Below, piece by piece: positions 46,119 to 54,808 of a DNA stretch of 62,178 nucleotides. Under the pieces are notes generated by a model. It made no database searches. It was not told where the DNA came from and worked only from the letters and a program-made list of their open reading frames with translations. Numbering within the stretch: position 1 is the first letter of the stretch; each line of letters opens with the position of its first letter. Source of the stretch: Marinicella pacifica (lineage in GTDB: Bacteria > Pseudomonadota > Gammaproteobacteria > Xanthomonadales > Marinicellaceae); NCBI RefSeq assembly GCF_014636635.1, contig NZ_BMEO01000013.1, forward strand, positions 1 through 62,178. The letters are read 5' to 3'. Made by a program: the position numbers and the translations under genes.

Positions 46119-47288
46119 TCAAGATTTGTCAACCGGCAATAAAGATGTCGGGTTTTTGTTCGCCTGACTGTAATGTTGTAATGCCAATTGGGGTTCTTCC
46201 AGATGTTCATAGATCTCTGCCAACAACCGATTAACCCGGTCATCGGATTGCAGAATCAGGGCTTTTTGTAACGCTTCTCTGGCTTCTGTCCACATTTTTT
46301 TGGCCATATATAGTTGCCCCAGACACATAAGTACCGTTCGGTTTTTGGGGTGCTGAATATGCCATTTTTCAGCGATTTTCAGTCGATGGTTTAAATTATG
46401 CGGCAATTGTGACCAATAACCCACCAGTTGGTTGTCAAAATTGTACTTCTGGGCGCGTTCAATTTCATCGGTGACCGCTTGATAGGCACCCAATCGCAAA
46501 CCACTTTCACAGTATTCATACAAATAAAATTTTTGCTGTTTACGACTGAGTTCTGACCACAATGACAATAAATGCGGCTCGTCGATGGCGTTTATTAAAC
46601 TTTCACGTATGGCCTGATCCCGCAAGGTTTCGGTCTGACTTCTATCGACCAAAGCCAATTTGTGGGCTTTGGGCAGCAATTGTTTGAGGCGTTGAAAATC
46701 TTTTTGCTGCTCACTGACTTGCAGCATCATGCGAACTGCCCGCGGATTGTTGGGATAGCTGTTTAAAATGGTTTCCAGTAAATCCCGGGCTTGTTGCAAG
46801 TGGCCGGCTTTCAGCCAGATTTCACAACGGGTTAAATCGATGGTGAGGGGATTTTCCACGGTTTTTTCAGCCGCATCTAAATGTGCCATGGCCGCTTCTA
46901 AATTTTGTTGGGCCAGGGCAGCGCGGGCGGCAGCCATGTAACTGAGCTGAGGATTTTTACTGTTTTGTGCTGATTTTAACAGGAGCTTTTCGGCTTTCTG
47001 CCAATGACCTTCACTGAATGCCAGCAAACCCTGATCAAATTTTTTCTGATGCCGGTAATCAGCGACCTTGCGGGCCAGTTTTTGAGGTGCTTTGAGTAAA
47101 CTCCACAGCAACCACACCACCACCAGCAAGGCCAGTATAATAAGACCTGCGGTGATCACCGTCATTTGCACCTGATAACCGAGAATTTCTAGTTGTAACA
47201 AACCGGGATTTTTTAACAACAGGGGCGTCAACCAGGCGGCGGTCAGCAGCAACAGCAAAATAACCACAGTGAGGATTAATTTTTTCAT
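46119..47288 (-). CDS. hemY: HemY-like inner membrane TPR protein
   Basis: The 389-residue protein has two N-terminal transmembrane helices (about 3-23 and 42-62) and a TPR-rich domain (about 85-385), the architecture of gammaproteobacterial HemY, which is distinct from protoporphyrinogen oxidase despite the shared name. It may scaffold heme synthesis enzymes. Its start overlaps the hemX stop (ATGA). Confidence 0.9.
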   Translation of the reverse strand: MKKLILTVVILLLLLTAAWLTPLLLKNPGLLQLEILGYQVQMTVITAGLIILALLVVVWLLWSLLKAPQKLARKVADYRHQKKFDQGLLAFSEGHWQKAEKLLLKSAQNSKNPQLSYMAAARAALAQQNLEAAMAHLDAAEKTVENPLTIDLTRCEIWLKAGHLQQARDLLETILNSYPNNPRAVRMMLQVSEQQKDFQRLKQLLPKAHKLALVDRSQTETLRDQAIRESLINAIDEPHLLSLWSELSRKQQKFYLYEYCESGLRLGAYQAVTDEIERAQKYNFDNQLVGYWSQLPHNLNHRLKIAEKWHIQHPKNRTVLMCLGQLYMAKKMWTEAREALQKALILQSDDRVNRLLAEIYEHLEEPQLALQHYSQANKNPTSLLPVDKS

Positions 47289-48391
47289 TCGGTGATGCCC
47301 TCAAGCTGTTGAATCAGGGCATCAATACCCAACCCTTGGGGAATTTGGGTGGTGATTTTTTGGGCTTTTAATTGCTGAATTTGTTGTTCCAACGCTTTGG
47401 TCTCCAAAGCCGTGTTCGTCAACGTTTGTTCGGCCTGGTGCAGATTTTCACGCCACCCATCGGGTTGTTTGAGGGTTAGGGCCAATTCGGCCTGGTCGAT
47501 GAAATAACCGACATTGGCTTTAAGCTGCAGTAGATCAGCACTGTTCAAGGCCTGCTGTTCGGGCTTAATTTTTTGCACGGTGATAAAGCGTTCATACCAC
47601 GCCGGTTTTTCAGATTGAGGCTTCTCAGTGGTTAACTTCACGTCAGCGAGGCGTTCTCTAACCATGTTCAATTGCTGTCGGAGGCGATTTACATCGGGTT
47701 TTTCGGTGTTGCTCAAGGTGGTGATGAGTTGTTGTATGCGAGTTAGTACCGCCAATGGCAGATGTTCGTTGTTGCGCCATTGCTTAAGAACTTGCACCGC
47801 TTGTGTGATCTGTTGCTGATCAAGCAGTAATTGCACCATTTTTAAAGCCTCAATGGTTTGGGCACGAACCAAAGCGGATAAATACGACGCTGTCTGGGGC
47901 TCAGAAATCGCGGACCCGGTTTGATCTTTGAGTGAATTGATTTGTTGCTGAAGACGGCTGATTTGTTGTTCTAAAGGACCACTGTCAAAGCGGGCGTCGG
48001 GAAGGTTGTCGAGGCCTTGTTGTAACCGCTTTAGATTTTCCCGATTTTCTTGAATCGATTGTTGCTGTTCAGACAACTGACGCGCTAACCGGTCAACCCG
48101 GCTTTGTAAGCTGTCCAGATCCTGTTGATCGGCTTTGCTTGATAATTGTTGTGATGACGATGGTTCATTTTTTTTGAATTCGATCTGATAATAGAGCCAT
48201 CCGACAGTTATGAGGGCCACCACAGCCACCAACAAACCCAGTGCGGCCATTGTGCGACCCCTTTTTGGGGTGGCTTTGAGCGCATTGGCTAAGACCTTCT
48301 CATCGTGGTCTGCCGACTGATTATCAATCTCTTCAATCGGGTCTGATACGAGGTTGTCAGTGTTGTCTGCGTGTTTGTTCTGATCGGTCAT
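47285..48391 (-). CDS. hemX: HemX family membrane protein
   Basis: The 368-residue protein has a charged cytoplasmic N-terminus (1-45), a single transmembrane helix (about 48-70) and a long Gln-rich coiled-coil to helical domain, matching proteobacterial HemX, often mislabelled as uroporphyrin-III methyltransferase. No SAM-binding motif is visible. In enteric bacteria hemX follows hemC and hemD; here those genes are not upstream, so the hem operon is split. Confidence 0.9.
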   Translation of the reverse strand: MTDQNKHADNTDNLVSDPIEEIDNQSADHDEKVLANALKATPKRGRTMAALGLLVAVVALITVGWLYYQIEFKKNEPSSSQQLSSKADQQDLDSLQSRVDRLARQLSEQQQSIQENRENLKRLQQGLDNLPDARFDSGPLEQQISRLQQQINSLKDQTGSAISEPQTASYLSALVRAQTIEALKMVQLLLDQQQITQAVQVLKQWRNNEHLPLAVLTRIQQLITTLSNTEKPDVNRLRQQLNMVRERLADVKLTTEKPQSEKPAWYERFITVQKIKPEQQALNSADLLQLKANVGYFIDQAELALTLKQPDGWRENLHQAEQTLTNTALETKALEQQIQQLKAQKITTQIPQGLGIDALIQQLEGITE

Positions 48392-48467
48392 GGCTCAACG
48401 TTGAATGGGGACATGATTAAATTTTAACACCTCCAAAGGCCCCTGACCAACCTAATTGTGGGTGCGA

Positions 48468-49697
48468 CTATTTAAAGTCATAGCTGAGATCCAGCATTAT
48501 ACTGTCATAGTCCGCGGCGTTGCCCAGATGCATGTTCCTGACCGCATCCAGCCAGGTCAATGAAAAAGATAGGTTGCGGTTCAGACCATAACCAAACCGA
48601 TAGCTGTGACCACGGGCATCCGTATAACCATCGGCAAAATCAGAATCATTAAACAAGGCATAAACGGCATCGGCTTCGGTGTATTGATAACTGTAGCCCA
48701 GCTGCCAGTCACCGGCTTGTTTGCTTGAGCCGTATTTAAAACCGGCCATAAAGGCTTCATTTTCATCATCTGCGGCGGTGTTATTGAGATAAGATGTGAA
48801 AAAGGACAAAGGTTTGGGGAAATGACTCACATCATACTGTGCATACAGTTCTGCGATATTAAAGTCATTGATTAACCGGTTGTGGCTGTCAAATCGATTG
48901 CCCAGTTGTTTATTTTGATAGATGGGCATTGCTCCTTGCAAATGATTATAATCGTAATAACCCACACCCAGTTGTAAATGGCTGTCACTAAACGCCTGCT
49001 GAATACCCAGTTGAGCCGCATACAACATGATATTGTCATCATCACTGCGTTCGTCCAGATAAAAAGCACCCAGTGTGGATTGCCAGGCAGATCCCGAATA
49101 CTGCCAGGCCAGACCTTCGGGGTTTAAATCACTGTCAAACAGGATGCCATGACCGCCGACCCTTTTATAAGGGTTTTTCATTTTGCCTAAAAAAACCCGT
49201 TGCTGTTGAGTAAATTGGTGTGAGGCATAAGCCCGATCAAGCCCGAATTCTTTACGACTAAAACTATCACCTAAGGTAAAATTGGTAGAAGTTGGGTTAT
49301 CACCACCGGTGGCGAAACGCATGTGTAAAGTGGTTGAGTCATTGAGATCGGCTTCAGCGGCCAGACGTAATCGAATACGAGTGCGTTGTCTGTCGGGTTT
49401 AAGGCGATTGTCAGAATACTCATGGCGACCACGCATATCACCGGAAAAACGCAGTTTTGGTTGCGTCATATCAACGCGCTGTGAGCTGGTATCGGAACTG
49501 TCATCAGAACCGGCTTCGGAGCGGTCGGTTCTGTCACCCTTTTCTGCTTGTAAAAGCTGTTCTATACGATTAACTTGGGCGGTTAATACCTTAAGTTCCG
49601 CTTTTAAGCGTTGCAATTCAGTTTCTGCATCCGTTTCGGCCCATAATGAACCTGATACGAGAACCAAAAAAATGGCAACTATATTTTTTTTCAACAT
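48468..49697 (-). CDS. Outer membrane porin (putative porin family), divergent from phoR
   Basis: The 409-residue precursor has a signal peptide (1-20, ending Leu-Trp-Ala), a periplasmic coiled-coil (about 22-60, Leu-x6-Leu heptads), a Ser/Asp-rich linker and a beta-barrel domain (about 80-409) of alternating aromatic/polar strands, ending in a strand with terminal Phe-Lys rather than the usual terminal Phe. The coiled-coil plus barrel plan resembles trimeric 'putative porin' proteins. It shares a 102-base divergent promoter region with phoR, suggesting but not proving phosphate control. Confidence 0.8.
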   Translation of the reverse strand: MLKKNIVAIFLVLVSGSLWAETDAETELQRLKAELKVLTAQVNRIEQLLQAEKGDRTDRSEAGSDDSSDTSSQRVDMTQPKLRFSGDMRGRHEYSDNRLKPDRQRTRIRLRLAAEADLNDSTTLHMRFATGGDNPTSTNFTLGDSFSRKEFGLDRAYASHQFTQQQRVFLGKMKNPYKRVGGHGILFDSDLNPEGLAWQYSGSAWQSTLGAFYLDERSDDDNIMLYAAQLGIQQAFSDSHLQLGVGYYDYNHLQGAMPIYQNKQLGNRFDSHNRLINDFNIAELYAQYDVSHFPKPLSFFTSYLNNTAADDENEAFMAGFKYGSSKQAGDWQLGYSYQYTEADAVYALFNDSDFADGYTDARGHSYRFGYGLNRNLSFSLTWLDAVRNMHLGNAADYDSIMLDLSYDFK

Positions 49698-49799
49698 GGC
49701 TAAAACACAATTTCTTCAATGAATTTAAAATTTTCAGATTTATCCTTGGTTTGTCATAATTATCGACTAATATTGGACTGTTAAAAATATCTATCAAAT

Positions 49800-51143
49800 A
49801 TGACAAAAACATTACAAACTGGCGGTTTAGTGAAAGAGAAGTGGATTTTTTCAGGTCTGGTTGTTGTATGTACGACAGCCATTATAAGCGGCTTCTGGTT
49901 TGGGGTTTGGTTTTGGTTTGTGGCGGGTGCTGTATTGTTGATCTATTTGGCCTGGTGGCTAAGCCGATTGATTCGGCTGTATCGATGGTTTCAGCACAGT
50001 GAGCAGCGATTAGAACCGCCGAACATGTTTGGGATATTGGTTGCGCCGGTTAATCGCCTGGTTCATGAGCGGCAAAAAGCCAAAGCGGTTCATGATAATA
50101 ACAAAGAGCTCATTCAACAATTCAGAACTATGGTGGAGGCTTTGCCGTATGCCACGGTGCTGGTGAATAAATCACTGATGATTAAATATGTGAATGAACG
50201 AGCCGAGCAGATGTTCGGGTTGTCGCAATCAGATGTAAACAAAAACTTACAGCAGGTGTTTGCTGATTCTAAAATCATGCGTTTATTTGATGAACGGCTT
50301 TTTACCCCGGACAAGGCGGCCAAAGAAGGCTTAAAAATGGCCCAACCAACCGCACCTGAGCACTTAATTAAGGTTCGCTTGATTGCGGTTAATCGTTACC
50401 GAACCCTGTTGTTGGCACACGACATCAGTGCCATGGAAGCCCTGCAAAAATCGCGCAAAAACTTTATGGCTAATGCCTCGCATGAACTGAGGACACCATT
50501 GACCGTGATTACCGGTTATCTGGAATTTTTACAAAATCACAGCAAGGATGTGCCGTCAGTAAAACAGGCCGTTGATCAGGCTTACGGCCAAAGTCAGCGG
50601 ATGTCACAAATTATTGCCGATATGCTGACCTTATCCCGGATTGAACATGACAGCGTGCTGGCCGGTGAAGACGAACAGATTGACATGCCGGGGTTATTAA
50701 ATCGCTTATTCAGAGATGTTCGCCACGGCGTGGATGCCAGACAGCATCATTTTAGTGCACAAATTGATTCAACTTTATGGCTTAAAGGTAATGCCTCTGA
50801 AATCACAGGCGTGTGCTTGAATTTACTGCACAATGCCGTACTGCACACCCCGCCGGGCACCCACATTGAACTGCACTGGTTTGACCGCTCCGGCCGGGCT
50901 TGCCTACAAGTAAAAGACAACGGGCCTGGAATAGCCGCCAAGCACCTGCCCCATGTGACTGAACGGTTTTACCGGGTGGCCGATTCCGCCAGACAACAAC
51001 AGGGCAGCACCGGTCTTGGACTGGCCATCGTGAAGCACATTGGTTTAAAACACAGTGCAGAACTGCACATCGACAGTGCACCTGATAAGGGCAGTTGTTT
51101 TACCATGTTGTTTCCGTTGAATCGCAGTCTTGTCAATCGCTAA
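49800..51143 (+). CDS. phoR: Phosphate regulon sensor histidine kinase PhoR
   Basis: The 447-residue protein follows the PhoR plan: two N-terminal membrane helices (about 15-32 and 36-52), a charged linker, a PAS domain (about 108-210), the dimerisation/phosphoacceptor motif with H228 in Asn-Ala-Ser-His-Glu-Leu-Arg-Thr-Pro, and the ATPase domain with N box (Asn-Leu-Leu-His-Asn-Ala-Val near 340), Asp-Asn-Gly-Pro-Gly-Ile and Gly-Ser-Thr-Gly-Leu-Gly-Leu-Ala near 400. PhoB, normally directly upstream, is absent; the porin gene takes its place in the opposite direction. The ATG at 49800 has no obvious ribosome binding site. Confidence 0.9.
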   Translation: MTKTLQTGGLVKEKWIFSGLVVVCTTAIISGFWFGVWFWFVAGAVLLIYLAWWLSRLIRLYRWFQHSEQRLEPPNMFGILVAPVNRLVHERQKAKAVHDNNKELIQQFRTMVEALPYATVLVNKSLMIKYVNERAEQMFGLSQSDVNKNLQQVFADSKIMRLFDERLFTPDKAAKEGLKMAQPTAPEHLIKVRLIAVNRYRTLLLAHDISAMEALQKSRKNFMANASHELRTPLTVITGYLEFLQNHSKDVPSVKQAVDQAYGQSQRMSQIIADMLTLSRIEHDSVLAGEDEQIDMPGLLNRLFRDVRHGVDARQHHFSAQIDSTLWLKGNASEITGVCLNLLHNAVLHTPPGTHIELHWFDRSGRACLQVKDNGPGIAAKHLPHVTERFYRVADSARQQQGSTGLGLAIVKHIGLKHSAELHIDSAPDKGSCFTMLFPLNRSLVNR

Positions 51144-51202
51144 ACAATGCTTATGCCCTGTTCGCAGTTAGGTTGTTTTGTTAAAATAAGTTCGTAACAT
51201 TT

Positions 51203-51428
51203 GAGACCTCTGCATAAGTCTGAGTTATTGTAAAAATGATTGAAATTCTGAAGTTCAAGGAAGGAAACGTAAGTAATAGCAATAGCTATTGCTAAGTTTT
51301 ATTCAGCGCTTCCATGCGCTTCACCCCTGCGGGGCTTCCGTAATAATTCATTCCAGATGAATTATGCTGACGCGGAAATTCGGGATTTCAGACGTTTTTA
51401 CTTAATTCACGACTTGTGCAGAGGTCCC
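51203..51428. mobile_element. MITE-like element with 18-bp terminal inverted repeats
   Basis: This 226-bp non-coding element fills most of the 315-base gap between phoR and the SDR gene. Left end GAGACCTCTGCATAAGTC (51203-51220) and the reverse complement of the right end (51411-51428) agree at 16 of 18 positions. ATTT directly flanks both ends (51199-51202, 51429-51432) as a likely target-site duplication. Inside are a perfect 16-bp palindrome AGCAATAGCTATTGCT and a 9-bp inverted repeat ATAATTCAT/ATGAATTAT. The ends recall those of some IS5-family elements from memory. No transposase is present, so it would move only in trans. Confidence 0.75.
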
Positions 51429-51458
51429 ATTTAATTATATTAATATTTGGAGCTAAAC

Positions 51459-52476
<1,018 letters not shown>

Positions 52477-52515
52477 TTGTCGCCTTAAACCGCCGTCTTA
52501 GGTTATAATAAAAGT

Positions 52516-53697
52516 ATGGCACCAATTAACAAGACATCGTTAACATTTATTCTACTGCTGAGCATCGCTTGCCTGCTCAGTGGATGTGGCACAACCCGAA
52601 CTTATCACGTCACCACTCAGGATAACATCAATGATCTGTTTATCGATGAATTGATGCAACCGGAAATTCCGGTGGAATCAGAAGCCTCGGTATTTTCATT
52701 GTCTGCTGAACAAAAAGAGATTTTTAAACGTGAATTGCGGCGGCCAAAGAACCGATCAAAACTCGAGATTGAGGTTATTTATGAATTTTTACAAGAGCGC
52801 TTAAGCAACTTTAATTTCTACACCCGAACTTTATCCGCGGAACAGGCTTTAGCACAAAATGCCGGCAACTGTCTGTCCTTAGCCATGTTAACCCACGCCC
52901 TGGCTGAAACCACCCATGTCGGTATTTACTATGAACTGGCTCGAACCCCGCCGGTTTTTCAGCGTGACAGTGGTTACATACTCAGTTCACAACACATTCA
53001 AACGGTTATCTATGAAAAGAATGTCGCCCACACTCATTTTTATTCAAGCAAACCGCTCAAACTGAAGATTGATTATTTTTCTACCGCCGGCTCACGAACC
53101 TTAAGACGGGTTAACGAGGAGGCCTTTAAAGCCATGTATTACAGCAATGTGGCGGCTGAGTCTTTAATACGAAAGCAACTAAAAAATGCTTACTGGAACC
53201 TCAAAAAAGCCCTTCAGTTGGATCCTGAAAATACCATCGCTTTGAATTTACTGGCGGTGCTTTATCAAAATCAGGGCCATGATCTGTATGCTCAAAAGGT
53301 CTTTGTTTACGGTTTGTCTTTAACTAAAAATCAGTTGGAGCTGCTGAGCAATTACCACCGTTATTTAACCCAAAAAAACCGCCACGTGGAAGCAAACAAG
53401 GTGTCTGATATCATCAACGATTATAATGAACCGGACCCTTTTAAGTGGATAGATATCGCCGATCAGGCCTTACATGATGGTCAATATCAACAGGCTTTAA
53501 ATTACTACAAAAAAGCACGTCGACAGGCCCCATACCTCCATGAACCCGATGCCGGTCTGGCCAAAACCTATTTTTTTCTGGGACAGCCAGAGCAGGCGCT
53601 TGATGCCATGAAACAAGCCATGTTAAACAGCCATGATCAGACAACAACTGCCCTATATCAGGCCAAATACAATTATTTAAAAAAGCACCGCCCCTGA
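52516..53697 (+). CDS. TPR lipoprotein with transglutaminase-like segment
   Basis: The 393-residue precursor has a lipobox Leu-Leu-Ser-Gly-Cys with C24 as lipidated residue, so it is anchored in the outer or inner membrane facing the periplasm. Residues about 90-170 contain Asn-Ala-Gly-Asn-Cys-Leu-Ser (C119) and Ser-Ser-Gln-His-Ile (H160), the Cys/His spacing of transglutaminase-like peptidase domains. TPR units follow at about 210-290 and 310-385. A similar plan occurs in uncharacterised gammaproteobacterial lipoproteins. Function unknown; catalytic activity is inferred only from the Cys/His pattern. Confidence 0.78.
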   Translation: MAPINKTSLTFILLLSIACLLSGCGTTRTYHVTTQDNINDLFIDELMQPEIPVESEASVFSLSAEQKEIFKRELRRPKNRSKLEIEVIYEFLQERLSNFNFYTRTLSAEQALAQNAGNCLSLAMLTHALAETTHVGIYYELARTPPVFQRDSGYILSSQHIQTVIYEKNVAHTHFYSSKPLKLKIDYFSTAGSRTLRRVNEEAFKAMYYSNVAAESLIRKQLKNAYWNLKKALQLDPENTIALNLLAVLYQNQGHDLYAQKVFVYGLSLTKNQLELLSNYHRYLTQKNRHVEANKVSDIINDYNEPDPFKWIDIADQALHDGQYQQALNYYKKARRQAPYLHEPDAGLAKTYFFLGQPEQALDAMKQAMLNSHDQTTTALYQAKYNYLKKHRP

Positions 53698-53784
53698 GAT
53701 TATTCTGAATTAATTTAAATCTTACGTCACCTTAATGTTGGCTGTGATAACCTGAGGTTTTTAATAAGAGATTTAAAAGCAATG

Positions 53785-53944
53785 AAAGGTGTGTTCTTGG
53801 GACTTCATTCACTTTTGTTCCCGACAAAAGTGAAAGCGGCCACGGCGAACACTTCGTATAACTTCGCGCTCTTCGCCTCTGATTCGCTACGCTCACCAAC
53901 CGGCTCGGCGGGTCGTGCTGCTCAGCAGCACTCCACAGTAAATT
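53785..53944. repeat. Dispersed repeat, copy A (longest)
   Basis: This copy occupies the 308-base gap between the TPR lipoprotein and the META gene. It opens with AAAGGTGTGTTCTTGGGACT (53785-53804), contains a 9-bp inverted repeat CACTTTTGT/ACAAAAGTG (near 53810-53832) and ends in a stretch with AACCGGCTCG and TGCTGCTCAGCAGCACTCC (near 53918-53937). Related segments lie at 58265-58326 and 61922-62027 in reverse orientation. No coding potential is seen. Confidence 0.6.
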
Positions 53945-54005
53945 TTGGATGATACTTTTGGCATCGCTTTCGGTGGCGGCCTGATCTTCTCAGAATGATG
54001 GAGAC

Positions 54006-54416
54006 ATGTCGGTCAACAAACAAACACAAAAGGATTCTGTGGCAGACAACAAGTCGCCCTCAAACGTTGCGGATATAGTCGCTCAAACCTGGCAACTGAA
54101 AACCCTGGAGGGACAAGCGGTTGGCATGGTCAACAATCAGCAGCGACCCGTTTTCTTTGAATTACACCAAGATAACAACCGGGTCACTGGATTTAGTGGT
54201 TGTAATACTTTTAACGGCACTTACCACATAGAAGAAGGCATGCGAATCCGGTTTACCCAGATGTTATCGACCTTAAAAGCCTGTTCGGATGTGGATTTTG
54301 ATGAACAGGCCTTTTTAGAGATTTTTGAATTAACCGACAACTACAGCCTGCAAAACGGTCAATTAAGCCTGAATGTGGGTCGCCGTGCGCCGTTGGCAGT
54401 TTTTGAAGCCCAATAA
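54006..54416 (+). CDS. META (HslJ-like) domain protein without signal peptide
   Basis: The 136-residue protein carries one META domain (about 26-134): Thr-Trp-Gln-Leu-Lys-Thr-Leu near 28, Val-Thr-Gly-Phe-Ser-Gly-Cys-Asn-Thr-Phe-Asn-Gly near 60, and Thr-Leu-Lys-Ala-Cys near 92. Most META proteins are exported or lipidated; here the N-terminal 25 residues are polar and an in-frame stop at 53982-53984 rules out a longer start. The gene lies only about 60 bases after a dispersed repeat, which may have cost it its original N-terminus. No ribosome binding site stronger than GGAG (54000-54003) is visible. Confidence 0.8.
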   Translation: MSVNKQTQKDSVADNKSPSNVADIVAQTWQLKTLEGQAVGMVNNQQRPVFFELHQDNNRVTGFSGCNTFNGTYHIEEGMRIRFTQMLSTLKACSDVDFDEQAFLEIFELTDNYSLQNGQLSLNVGRRAPLAVFEAQ

Positions 54417-54548
54417 GTTATTTGAATTAATAAGCGCCAATTCGGACATGCTTTGGTGTCCGGTTTTTCTCCTGTAAACCGACAGTTGACCGGATGTGCA
54501 CATTGACAGCGCATTGGCTTTTCACTACACTACAGCCACTTAGCCGAA

Positions 54549-54759
54549 CAGGTGTGCGCATCCGATTGTGATGTGCAAAACGGGAAGTTGGTGCGAAATC
54601 AAACCGAGTATTTCAATCCCAACACTGCCCCCGCAACGGTAAAAAGTGGATATGGACGGAGCCGTTCATATCGTTTGCCATAAAAGCCACTGTGAAATTT
54701 CATGGGAAGGCATGGTAAATTGTCATAAAGACACACCTTGAGTCCGGAGACCGGCCTGT
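54549..54759 (+). ncRNA. Cobalamin (AdoCbl) riboswitch
   Basis: The 392-base gap before btuB contains the conserved core of the cobalamin riboswitch in order: GGGAAG then GGTGCGAA (54582-54596), CACTGCCCCCGCAACGGTAA (54623-54642), the B12 box AGCCACTG (54685-54692), GGGAAGGC (54704-54711) and GAGTCCGGAGACCGGCCTG (54740-54758). The element ends about 50 bases before the btuB start, placing the switch where it can control btuB translation or leader termination when cobalamin is abundant. Confidence 0.93.
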
Positions 54760-54808
54760 TTGATCTTTTAACTCAATCCCATGTTCGGGTGGAACAGGAG
54801 CGCGTAAA

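Noticed and set aside
49750-49799. Complete Pho box between the porin and phoR
   Set aside because: Only one half (TTGTCATAA) fits; the expected second 7-mer 11 bases later does not.
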